The translations under genes and the position numbers were made by a program. Shown in pieces: positions 37,986 through 45,518 of a DNA stretch of 64,000 nucleotides (positions within the stretch are counted from its first letter, which is position 1; every line of letters starts with the position of its first letter). A model generated the notes under the pieces. The model had not been told where the DNA came from and did not search any database. It saw only the letters and a list, made by a program, of their open reading frames with translations. This stretch comes from an uncultured Clostridia bacterium (GTDB lineage Bacteria > Bacillota > Clostridia > Lachnospirales > Anaerotignaceae): positions 131,962 to 195,961 of the forward strand of contig CALWSR010000002.1 in NCBI GenBank assembly GCA_944384265.1. The letters are read 5' to 3'.

Positions 37986-38026
37986 TCCCTTGACAATATA
38001 AAAAAGGGATGCTTTTCACCACTTTA

Positions 38027-38920
38027 TCATTCTATTTCTTCAACAGGTATGACAATTTTTGTAATATGCTCTTCCTCATTTTCCAAATCCACCTGCGAAA
38101 TCAAACAAAAATCGCAGGGATAGCCTATGATTTTATATTGGTCGGAGCGGACGTTAATCCATTGTATCACACGGATATATGTGTTGATGATATCAGACCA
38201 CTTTCCTATATGAATGCAGGTGACTGCCCGAAAGCCGCCATACTCTTTAAATCCCTCTTCCTGCTTCATTTCATTGACAGGAATCATAAATTCCACCTCG
38301 CAGTCCTTCATCAAAAATTGACATAACAATTCTCCATGATAGGATATCAGCACAGGCCCTATGGCTTTTACCCCCTTTTGTTTGGGCATTTCCATAATTT
38401 CTATCCATCTTTCCAATGAAACATCTGCATTTTTATAGGTATGCATATTTTTTACGGTATAAACACAATACATTTTTTTGATATCCTCTACATGAATATC
38501 ATCTATACCCTCTGTCAAATCCTTTGCAATGCGGTTGCTGTATCCTTCTACCAGACTTTTGCTGTTGGCAAAGCGATGCACCAGCAGCTCTCCCTCTTGA
38601 TAGCAATATTGCAGATGCTGCATTTCCTGCTTTATTTCCTGCATACGTTTTTCTACCAGCTTGGAAAGGGATTCTACCGAATTGTCTTTTATCACGCTTT
38701 TAATGTCTTTTAGTGAGATGCCTATGCTTCTCAGCTTTCTTACAAAAAATAATGTTACCATTTGTTCCTTTGTATAATATCTGTAATTACAGCCTTTTTT
38801 TCGTTCCTTTGGTACAATCAGCTCTATATCGTCATAATATCGTAGTGTCTTAATAGGCACATTGCATATTGCTGAAACCTCTCCTATCAAATACAATTTT
38901 TTATTTTCCATATTTTTCAA
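38027..38920 (-). CDS. MerR family regulator with GyrI-like effector-binding domain
   Basis: 297 residues. N-terminal MerR winged helix (YLIGEVSAICNVPIKTLRYYDDIELIVP, about 10-37), a long coiled-coil helix (about 85-125) and a C-terminal effector-binding domain like those of BmrR/BltR/Rob (about 145-297). A promoter-like TATAAT (38945-38950) with two tandem 20-bp repeats beyond it lies just upstream. It sits between the sigma-54 activator gene and the CoA-transferase gene and may control part of the island; MerR proteins of this shape often answer to hydrophobic or cationic small molecules. Confidence 0.88.
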   Translation of the reverse strand: MKNMENKKLYLIGEVSAICNVPIKTLRYYDDIELIVPKERKKGCNYRYYTKEQMVTLFFVRKLRSIGISLKDIKSVIKDNSVESLSKLVEKRMQEIKQEMQHLQYCYQEGELLVHRFANSKSLVEGYSNRIAKDLTEGIDDIHVEDIKKMYCVYTVKNMHTYKNADVSLERWIEIMEMPKQKGVKAIGPVLISYHGELLCQFLMKDCEVEFMIPVNEMKQEEGFKEYGGFRAVTCIHIGKWSDIINTYIRVIQWINVRSDQYKIIGYPCDFCLISQVDLENEEEHITKIVIPVEEIE

Positions 38921-38964
38921 TCACCTGCTCAGTATATGCACCATATTATATCAGTATTTACAGC

Positions 38965-39004
38965 ATATTAAAATCAATATTCACATATTAAAATTAATAT
39001 TCAT
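38965..39004. repeat. two tandem 20-bp AT-rich repeats before the MerR gene
   Basis: ATATTAAAATYAATATTCAY twice in direct tandem, differing at two positions; each copy contains an ATATT...AATAT dyad. Placed just upstream of the MerR gene's -10-like TATAAT, they are candidate operator sites. Confidence 0.5.
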
Positions 39005-39074
39005 AAAAAAAGCCGATTACATAAATATTACAAAACAAGCTTGTGTTTATAATACAGTCAGTTATCGGCTTTTT
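39005..39074. terminator. bidirectional terminator-like hairpin after the CoA-transferase gene
   Basis: AAAAAGCCGAT pairs with ATCGGCTTTTT across a 46-base loop, giving T-runs on both strands. It closes the carrier/CoA-transferase operon on the minus strand. Confidence 0.7.
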
Positions 39075-39084
39075 GTTTTATAAA

Positions 39085-40269
39085 TTAAATCACACCTTCT
39101 GTTCTTAACATATCATACTCTTCTTCTCCCAATTCAAATATTTCTTTATTATGCTGTCCCAAAAGAGGTGCGGGTGCTGCTACGGCAGGAGGTGTTTTGG
39201 AAAGCTTCACAGGACAGCCTTGAAAATACATTTCTCCAATGGTAGGATGCTCACAATGTACCATCATTTCTCTTGCCTGAATGTGAGGATGCTCAATGGC
39301 TTCTTTCATATTCAGCACAGGTCCGCAGGGAATGCCGCCTTTGTCAAATATTTCTTCCACTTCTTTTTTTGTTTTTTGACCAATCCAGTTTTGTATGGTC
39401 TGTTGCAGACCTTGTTTATAATTTTTGCAGCGCAGCTCATTTGTTTCATAACGAGGGTCATCCAACAATTCCTTGTGGCCTATCACTTGACAAAATTCTT
39501 GGAACAAACGGTCGTTGCCCACGCCAATGGCAATATATCCATCCCTTGCTTCAAAAATATCGAAGGGTGCAATAGAAGGGTCTATATTCCCCTGTCTTTG
39601 AGGGATTTCTCCTGTCATGGTATAATTGACAATGGCATTTTCCAAAAGGCTGAATATGGTGTCAAACATAGAAACATCTACCTGCTGTCCCTCTCCTGTT
39701 TTTTCTCTGTGATAGAGCGCAAGCAGCACACCAATACACAGCATAAGCCCTGTTGTATTGTCTGCTATGGAAGGACCTACCTTTGTAGGCGGTGTGTCCG
39801 GAAATCCTGTTAAATTGACAAGCCCTCCCATGGACTGTGCCACAATGTCATAGCAAGGCCGGTGGGTAATGGGGCCATACTGTCCAAAACCGGAGCCGGA
39901 GGCATAAATGATTTTCGGATTGATATTCTTTAATGTTTCATAATCTATTTTCAGCCTTTTTGTGACGCCGCCTTTAAAATTTTCCACCACAACATCGGCA
40001 TCCTTCACCAGCTTATAAAACATTTCTCTGGCTTTATCATTTTTTAAATTTAATGTACATCCCTTTTTATTGCGGTTTAAAAAGGCATAATATCCGCTTT
40101 CACCACTTTTTTCATCCATAGGCCCCCAAGAACGGCACTGGTCGCCTCCTACCGGCTCTATTTTAATGACTTCTGCACCGTGGTCTGCCAGCATTGTGGT
40201 ACAAAACGGTCCATTATATGCCTGTGTTAAATCCAAAACCTTCAAACCTTCTAATGCTCTCATTGTCAT
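39085..40269 (-). CDS. family III (CaiB/BaiF) CoA-transferase
   Basis: About 394 residues. Typical family III features: N-terminal VLDLTQAYNGPFCTTMLADHGAEVIKIE, ENFKGG with the segment leading to the catalytic region, the Asp nucleophile expected near DTTGL/GPSIADNTTGLML (about residues 165-177), and the C-terminal GGIPCGPVLNM. The family moves CoA between carboxylic acids. The start ATG at 40269 overlaps the carrier's stop codon by one base (TGATG), with AAAGGA 6 bases before. Lying two genes from beta-alanyl-CoA:ammonia lyase, it is a good candidate for activating beta-alanine to beta-alanyl-CoA; that is inference, as the C. propionicum enzyme known to me is a family I transferase. Confidence 0.88.
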   Translation of the reverse strand: MTMRALEGLKVLDLTQAYNGPFCTTMLADHGAEVIKIEPVGGDQCRSWGPMDEKSGESGYYAFLNRNKKGCTLNLKNDKAREMFYKLVKDADVVVENFKGGVTKRLKIDYETLKNINPKIIYASGSGFGQYGPITHRPCYDIVAQSMGGLVNLTGFPDTPPTKVGPSIADNTTGLMLCIGVLLALYHREKTGEGQQVDVSMFDTIFSLLENAIVNYTMTGEIPQRQGNIDPSIAPFDIFEARDGYIAIGVGNDRLFQEFCQVIGHKELLDDPRYETNELRCKNYKQGLQQTIQNWIGQKTKKEVEEIFDKGGIPCGPVLNMKEAIEHPHIQAREMMVHCEHPTIGEMYFQGCPVKLSKTPPAVAAPAPLLGQHNKEIFELGEEEYDMLRTEGVI

Positions 40270-41624
40270 CACACATCCTTTCTGTTTTCACTTTCTATGG
40301 CCACTGCTTTTCTGCCGACAACAAAATATGCTAAAATCATCACGATGATACAAGCAGGTACCCAAGACAATTTCCATTCTGCCAATGGCATTTTGAGGTA
40401 TAAATCAACAAACCAGTCTAAATTTAAATTCAAAAGCCCGTTAAATGTATAAATTCCGTCCAATACACCAAAAAATATGCTCACAATCATACCCCATTTG
40501 CATACAGCCAAATGTTTTTTCTCCTGACAGTTAGGCATAAAAACATAATAAAGCACTAATATAATGGCTCCGGGATAAACTGCATCCTGTATTGGTGCAA
40601 CATAAGTCAGTATATTGGTCAGTCCCATAGCTCCTATCACTGCACTAAATATACAAACCAGCAAAACCGCTTTTTTATAGGGAAACTTTCCTGCGGAAGC
40701 ATCCTCACAATATTCTGCTGTGGCTGCACCAATGCCGATTGCCGTTGTCAAAGAAGCAAATACCAGACCTACTGAAAAAATGCTTCCCCCTATGCTTCCC
40801 AGCAGCTCAAATGCAACCTGTGTATAAAGTGCAACAAAATCCAGCTCTATGGTGCCGCCTGTGTTTGCTCCCACAATCATATGTCCCAAATGGGTCAATG
40901 AAAGCATACCGATTCCTATGATACCTACCTTTATGATGTTCCAATTCATTCTTTCATCTGAAACGCCCTGTCCTTTTAGGTTGTTTAATATCACAATACC
41001 AAATGTCAATGCACACAAAAGCTCTGATGTGGCATAGCCTGATGTAAAGCCATATGCCAGTGCAGGGGCTTCATATGTTTTTGGCTGCCACTGCCCCAGT
41101 GGAGTCAAAAGCCCCTTTCCTATGATGGCAACCACAATCAATATCAATATTGGAAACAATAATTTGCTCACTTTATCCATCATATTGCTTCTGCCTGACA
41201 AAAACCACCATGTCACTGCATAGTAGGCTGCCGAAAACAATATAATGGGAATGGGGCTTTCCGGATGCCAGCCGGAAGCCTGTGTAATGGCATCCCAAGA
41301 GGATGCGCTCATGCGAGGTATGGTATACAATGGTCCCAATATGATAATGGTGATTGTTGTAAAAATAGGCCCCAGCCTTGGCATCACTCTTTTTGTCAGT
41401 CCAAAATAGGTGCCTTCTCCTCTGGCAAGGGCCACATATGCCAACAAGGGCAGCAGCAGTGATGTGATAAACGCACCAATGAATGCCAAAAAAACAGAAG
41501 AGCCGCTTTCCTTTCCCCATGTCATGGGCCATGTCATACTGGATGCGCCAAAATGCATGGAATACAAAGCACCACCCATCATCAACAGGGCAGGTAGTGT
41601 CAAATCACCTTTTTTCAATTTCAT
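40269..41624 (-). CDS. LIVCS (BrnQ) family amino acid:cation symporter
   Basis: 451 residues with about 12 membrane helices; the N-terminal region (MMGGALYSMHFGASSMTWPM) and the repeated helix pattern match the branched-chain amino acid:cation symporter family. The gene is translationally coupled to the CoA-transferase gene, so its cargo is probably the substrate of that pathway, for example beta-alanine, rather than leucine, isoleucine or valine. The family call is firm; the cargo is inferred. Confidence 0.82.
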   Translation of the reverse strand: MKLKKGDLTLPALLMMGGALYSMHFGASSMTWPMTWGKESGSSVFLAFIGAFITSLLLPLLAYVALARGEGTYFGLTKRVMPRLGPIFTTITIIILGPLYTIPRMSASSWDAITQASGWHPESPIPIILFSAAYYAVTWWFLSGRSNMMDKVSKLLFPILILIVVAIIGKGLLTPLGQWQPKTYEAPALAYGFTSGYATSELLCALTFGIVILNNLKGQGVSDERMNWNIIKVGIIGIGMLSLTHLGHMIVGANTGGTIELDFVALYTQVAFELLGSIGGSIFSVGLVFASLTTAIGIGAATAEYCEDASAGKFPYKKAVLLVCIFSAVIGAMGLTNILTYVAPIQDAVYPGAIILVLYYVFMPNCQEKKHLAVCKWGMIVSIFFGVLDGIYTFNGLLNLNLDWFVDLYLKMPLAEWKLSWVPACIIVMILAYFVVGRKAVAIESENRKDV

Positions 41625-41680
41625 TGCACATGCCTCCTTTCCAATTTTTCAGCCAGTTTTTAAAATTGTTTTTTATAATC

Positions 41681-41714
41681 AGAAAGGATAAATATCCCAC
41701 TATTTATCCTTTCT
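41681..41714. terminator. strong hairpin between acl1 and the carrier gene
   Basis: AGAAAGGATAAAT / ATTTATCCTTTCT, 13 perfect pairs with an 8-base loop. No T-run follows on the minus strand, so it may be a weak terminator or an mRNA end-stabilising element. The rest of 41625-41962 shows nothing else I can support. Confidence 0.55.
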
Positions 41715-41944
41715 GCATTCAAAATAATATAACGCTCTGTCAAAATGACTGCCCCTCTGCTTTTTATGAAATATGTTTTTCACTTTTTTCTATCCGGCCT
41801 ATGACAGCATCCCTTTAAAATCGGATTGGGCATACACATCAGATAAAAAAATGCAGTACAAAGCAATGGAGAAGTCCTATTCTCTTATGTATTTTTGCTT
41901 TCAAAAACTATTTTTTATTGATTGCTTTTTATTGGGATATTTTA

Positions 41945-42436
41945 TTTTGATTCTACAAGCTTTTATTCACCGGGGTGCTTTCTGTCCTTGAAAGAGGATT
42001 CCTGTGGACCTCTTTGGTCTTTTTTGGCAATGTAGAGGCTGCCTGTGGCTCTGCCGCAAAGCACAGGAGGTTCGCAGGCAGTTGCCGCTGTGGTTGGTGT
42101 TGCCACGCCGGAAAGGTCTGCATCTGTTCTGTCCAGCTGTGTGGCTACCTTCCATGCCTCAAATTTGCAGGTATAAGACTGATTTCCCACTTTTTCAATC
42201 CAGCCATGATATTCCATAAAATCCCCTACATACACAGGTGCCAAAAATTCTATATTTTCATAGCCCAAAAATAAGCTGATATCTCCATCTACATAAACCA
42301 TCAGCTCTGTACCCACATCGCCCCATTGGTCTACAATTCTTGCACCATTTACCAGTCCGCCTACATAATGTGCATCCTTTGCACTCATCATCAAATGATG
42401 TACTACCTTTTTGCCTACCATACTTTATTCCTCCTT
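41945..42436. repeat. downstream copy of a 490-bp tandem duplication
   Basis: Almost identical to 42543-43034 (offset 598 bases). The homology starts about 18 bases beyond the stop codon and ends in the ribosome site, so each copy carries its own start signal. Within the coding part I count only about three base differences, all silent. Confidence 0.9.
41963..42421 (-). CDS. acl: beta-alanyl-CoA:ammonia lyase, copy 1
   Basis: 152-residue hotdog-fold enzyme that eliminates ammonia from beta-alanyl-CoA to give acryloyl-CoA (or from 3-aminobutyryl-CoA to crotonyl-CoA in the Kal subgroup of lysine fermenters). The sequence (MVGKKVVHHLMMSAKDAHYV ... GDVGTELMVYVDGDISLFLG ... ACEPPVLCGRATGSL) agrees with what I remember of the two C. 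propionicum lyases, with a few extra residues near positions 98-112. The protein is identical to copy 2. AAGGAGG precedes the ATG. Having the acryloyl rather than the crotonyl product is supported by the neighbouring pyrimidine/beta-alanine genes. Confidence 0.88.
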   Translation of the reverse strand: MVGKKVVHHLMMSAKDAHYVGGLVNGARIVDQWGDVGTELMVYVDGDISLFLGYENIEFLAPVYVGDFMEYHGWIEKVGNQSYTCKFEAWKVATQLDRTDADLSGVATPTTAATACEPPVLCGRATGSLYIAKKDQRGPQESSFKDRKHPGE

Positions 42437-42542
42437 ATATATTCAAAATGATATTTTATTGTATAGATACTGTTTTTTATTGCTGTCTTTTTTGGTATCA
42501 TTCCCATTTGGGTTGTTTTCTCCATTGTTGCTTTCCAATCTG

Positions 42543-43034
42543 TTTTGATTGTACAAGCTTTTATTCACCAGGGTGCTTTCTGTCCTTGAAAGAGGATTCC
42601 TGAGGACCTCTTTGGTCTTTTTTGGCAATATAGAGGCTGCCTGTGGCTCTGCCGCAAAGCACAGGAGGTTCGCAGGCGGTTGCCGCTGTGGTTGGTGTTG
42701 CCACGCCGGAAAGGTCTGCATCTGTTCTGTCCAGCTGTGTGGCTACCTTCCATGCCTCAAATTTGCAGGTATAAGACTGATTTCCCACTTTTTCAATCCA
42801 GCCATGATATTCCATAAAATCCCCTACATACACAGGTGCCAAAAATTCTATATTTTCATAGCCCAAAAATAAGCTGATATCTCCATCTACATAAACCATC
42901 AGCTCTGTACCCACATCGCCCCATTGGTCTACAATTCTTGCACCATTTACCAGTCCGCCTACATAATGTGCATCCTTTGCACTCATCATCAAATGATGTA
43001 CTACCTTTTTGCCTACCATATTTCATTCCTCCTT
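42543..43034. repeat. upstream copy of the 490-bp tandem duplication
   Basis: Partner of 41945-42436. The 100-odd bases between the copies are unrelated to the flanks of the outer copy, so the duplicated unit is just gene plus ribosome site. Confidence 0.9.
42561..43019 (-). CDS. acl: beta-alanyl-CoA:ammonia lyase, copy 2
   Basis: Identical in protein sequence to copy 1, 139 bases upstream of it on the same strand. AAGGAGG precedes the ATG. A small hairpin lies in its leader (43040-43060). In C. propionicum one of two nearly identical lyases serves basal needs and the other is induced strongly on beta-alanine; a similar division is possible here, with copy 2 nearest to whatever promoter lies in 43.06-43.3 kb. 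I could not find a sigma-54 promoter before it. Confidence 0.88.
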   Translation of the reverse strand: MVGKKVVHHLMMSAKDAHYVGGLVNGARIVDQWGDVGTELMVYVDGDISLFLGYENIEFLAPVYVGDFMEYHGWIEKVGNQSYTCKFEAWKVATQLDRTDADLSGVATPTTAATACEPPVLCGRATGSLYIAKKDQRGPQESSFKDRKHPGE

Positions 43035-43039
43035 GTCAT

Positions 43040-43060
43040 ACCAAAAAAATTATTTTTGGT
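43040..43060 (-). promoter_or_regulatory. small hairpin in the acl2 leader
   Basis: ACCAAAAA / TTTTTGGT around a 5-base loop, a few bases upstream of the AAGGAGG ribosome site of copy 2. It could mask or protect the start of the message. Confidence 0.4.
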
Positions 43061-43355
43061 TATAAAGTGTTTTAATTTGTTGTTGTATTTAGCATAATTG
43101 ATACAGCAAAGGGATTGTAAATATACTTTTTTCATATTTTTTCACTTTTTTTTCAGTATTTTTGTGGCAACTCTCCCCTTACTATCCTCTTAATAAACAA
43201 AAAAAATATCATTTTTCATTATAAAATATCTATTTTTCACTAAAATACTATTCAAGATACACACTCCAGTTACTGTACTGTTTTATGTTATAAAGTTTTT
43301 TTATTAAAATAAAAAGCAGACTGTAAAAAAACTAGATTTTATATTTTTTCAATGG

Positions 43356-43553
43356 CACGGAAGGGGTTGGAAAACGAAGGGGTTTCCAACTGGAATCCAC
43401 AGCCGGAATTTATTTCCGACAAGAAAAAGCAGGAGCTTCAAGGCTTTTAGCCAATGAAACCTCTGCTTTATACCTCTGTCTACTCGTCAAAGGCTTGCAT
43501 AAAATGCGTCTTTGACAACAGGGCGCCGGCTTTTTCTGCATACTGTTTTTTTT
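43356..43553 (+). ncRNA. candidate structured RNA of unknown class
   Basis: About 200 bases with higher GC than the flanks and several nested helices: GTTGGAAA/TTTCCAAC (43366-43390), CGGAA/TTCCG (43404-43418), a closing helix AGAAAAAGC/GCTTTTTCT (43422-43430 with 43529-43537) enclosing GGC/GCC (43442-43452) and GTCAAAG/CTTTGAC with an inner GCAT/ATGC (43486-43516), and a final run of eight T (43545-43552). The element is flanked by direct repeats (GCAxACTGT and TTTTTTTATTAAAATAAAAA) at about 43297-43325 and 43538-43567. No open frame. I could not match it to 6S, SRP, tmRNA, RNase P or a riboswitch. Strand is set by the T-run. Confidence 0.5.
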
Positions 43554-43561
43554 ATTAAAAT

Positions 43562-43600
43562 AAAAAAAGGAAGTATCCCCTTTTTGGAATACTTCCTAAA
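43562..43600 (-). terminator. terminator of the WYL-AraC operon
   Basis: GGAAGTATxCC / GGxATACTTCC stem (43569-43596) followed on the minus strand by TTTTTTTATT, just after the AraC-type gene's stop. Confidence 0.88.
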
Positions 43601-43606
43601 ACCCAC

Positions 43607-44446
43607 TTATTTTTTTATCACAGAAATCCACACCTCAAAAAGTGCCTCTTGCGGATTTTGGTTATAATATACTTCTATATCCGGCTTTTCTCCATAGACA
43701 TAGCCGGAATTGGGCAACCATTGTGTAAATATATTTCTCTCCAGCTCCTGTATTGCTTGAGGTGCTTTTCCCTTTCCTGAAAAAACAGCCCAAGTGCTTT
43801 CCGGAATTGTAATGGTTTCCAATTTTTCTGATATCCTTTCCTCTCCTGCCACACCAATGAAATACTTCCAATCCTCTTTGCAGCAATCTGAAATACCCAA
43901 CATACCAATAGGCTCTTGTTTGATATGACTCTTGAGTATTTCCAATGTACCGTTTTTTGCTGCTTCCTGCCAAAACAGAGGAACTTTTTGAAAATTTTTT
44001 TCCATATCCTTTTCCAGAGGCATAGAAACCCCTGTTACAGAAAAGGCCTTTTTTTGACAAATTTTATACTCCATTTTTTGCACTCCTTTCACAATCATTT
44101 GAAAAGAAATAGGATAAAATCCATTCAAGCAGACACCTTTTTTTCTTGCACAGGAAGGAGCAATGCCATGAACGCTTTGAAAGGCTCTGTTAAAGGCTGT
44201 GGGAGACTGATAGCCATATTTTAAACCAATATCAATGATTTTTTCATTGGTATTTTGCAAATCAAATCCTGCCTTTGTCATTTTTCTGCGTTTGATATAC
44301 TCTGTCAATGAAATGCCTGTCATGTAAGAAAACATTCTTTGAAAATGAAATGCCGAACAGCAGACAATCTGACTGATTTTATCATAATCTATTTCCTCCT
44401 CCAAATGCTTTTCAATATATTCCATTACTTCATTCCATCTCTCCAT
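43607..44446 (-). CDS. AraC family regulator with GyrI-like effector domain
   Basis: About 279 residues. Two helix-turn-helix motifs of the AraC type at the N-terminus (about residues 10-105; SAFHFQRMFSYMTGISLTEYIKRRKM and GYQSPTAFNRAFQSVHGIAPS), then a C-terminal GyrI/Rob-like small-molecule domain (about 125-279). AAGGAG lies inside the longest frame, so the ATG at 44446 is preferred; it overlaps the end of the upstream WYL gene by 17 bases. It is the last gene of a three-gene regulator operon that diverges from the RNA-repair array. Confidence 0.88.
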   Translation of the reverse strand: MERWNEVMEYIEKHLEEEIDYDKISQIVCCSAFHFQRMFSYMTGISLTEYIKRRKMTKAGFDLQNTNEKIIDIGLKYGYQSPTAFNRAFQSVHGIAPSCARKKGVCLNGFYPISFQMIVKGVQKMEYKICQKKAFSVTGVSMPLEKDMEKNFQKVPLFWQEAAKNGTLEILKSHIKQEPIGMLGISDCCKEDWKYFIGVAGEERISEKLETITIPESTWAVFSGKGKAPQAIQELERNIFTQWLPNSGYVYGEKPDIEVYYNQNPQEALFEVWISVIKK

Positions 44447-45515
44447 GGCTTTTGTTTTCTCCTTCTGTAAACACATCATAGCACTGCATACTGTTTTTTT
44501 CCTCTCTTATTTGATACGGATAAAGAGAGGTCTTTTGTTTTGCTATCCATTGCATTTGTTTGTCAATTCTTTGTTTTATCTGCTTTACAAAAAACGGAGG
44601 GGACATCACTTTCAGCACAGGGCCAAAGCCCAAAAGCTTTATCAACACTTCTGTTTCATCATTTTTTACATACCACATACGCACAGTACAAACGCCTGTC
44701 TGTTCATCATATTCGCTTTCCTTTTCATATGTAGAAAATTCTATCAAAAACCGTTCTATGGCATTTCTTTCCGATGTGATTTTGATAACAATAGGCGTTT
44801 TTACTTTTCTGCCATATACTATTTTTTCCATATCAACCGGTTTGTTCCATATTTTCTCTGTCTGTTTTGCCCACACAATTCTGCCCATATTTAGCACCAT
44901 AGGATTTGCTTTGCCGCTTTGCTCCACCTTTATGCAATAAATGCGGAATTTGTCATCTTTTTGAGAATACTCCCATTTTAGGGGCAAAAACATTCCCTTA
45001 TGAAGCATTCTTTTTTCCGAGCGATGTCCTCCCAAATATTTTATGATAACAATGTGTCTGCTTCTCATTGCCCTATGGATAGAGCGAAATATCTGCTGAT
45101 AATTTTTGTTTTCAAAATCATCTCCGTCTTGATATTGGTCAAACATATCAAACATATCTTCTCTAAACAAGGGCGGGACATCCTTTAGGAGCTGCTTGAG
45201 TCTTTTTTGCTCCTCCTCTTCCAAAAAGAGCCTGCATCTTTTTTCCTCTATGACTGCCTTTAAAAACTGTTTTTCCAATGTGGTCAAAGGCATAGAGGGG
45301 CTTTTTTGCAATTTACTCACATATTTTCCTTGTTTTTTTTCCAAAAACCGCCAGCTCTTTCCGTCCAACAGCTTGGGAATCATTTGCAAAGCACTTTCCT
45401 CAAAGCCATATTTTTGTGCCATTTCATTGATTTCATAGGCTGTAATACATTGCTTTTGCAATATTTTTGTGACAATGTCATAATAAATGCCATAAATTTC
45501 CGAAAATAATTCCAT
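44430..45515 (-). CDS. WYL domain protein (first of pair)
   Basis: 361 residues. The N-terminal part is helical; the middle (about 165-220, IVIIKYLGGHRSEKRMLHKGMFLPLKWEYSQKDDKFRIYCIK) has the beta-rich pattern of a WYL domain, thought to bind nucleotide- or nucleic-acid-like ligands, and a WYL C-terminal extension follows (about 240-330). A clear DNA-binding helix-turn-helix is not obvious at the start but may be degenerate. It lies 3 bases after the second WYL gene, so both are made from one message. Paired WYL proteins of this kind accompany bacterial RNA repair clusters and probably control the divergent rtcB locus. Confidence 0.78.
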   Translation of the reverse strand: MELFSEIYGIYYDIVTKILQKQCITAYEINEMAQKYGFEESALQMIPKLLDGKSWRFLEKKQGKYVSKLQKSPSMPLTTLEKQFLKAVIEEKRCRLFLEEEEQKRLKQLLKDVPPLFREDMFDMFDQYQDGDDFENKNYQQIFRSIHRAMRSRHIVIIKYLGGHRSEKRMLHKGMFLPLKWEYSQKDDKFRIYCIKVEQSGKANPMVLNMGRIVWAKQTEKIWNKPVDMEKIVYGRKVKTPIVIKITSERNAIERFLIEFSTYEKESEYDEQTGVCTVRMWYVKNDETEVLIKLLGFGPVLKVMSPPFFVKQIKQRIDKQMQWIAKQKTSLYPYQIREEKNSMQCYDVFTEGENKSHGEME

Positions 45516-45518
45516 ATT

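Noticed and set aside
43060..43350. Sigma-54 promoter before the lyase genes
   Set aside because: TGGCACGG near 43354 has no GC at the required distance, and no other match in the correct orientation was found.
43356..43553. Structured RNA as 6S RNA, SRP RNA or a riboswitch
   Set aside because: It lacks the long imperfect duplex with central bubble of 6S, the SRP Alu and tetraloop motifs, and conserved core sequences of the riboswitches that I could compare from memory.
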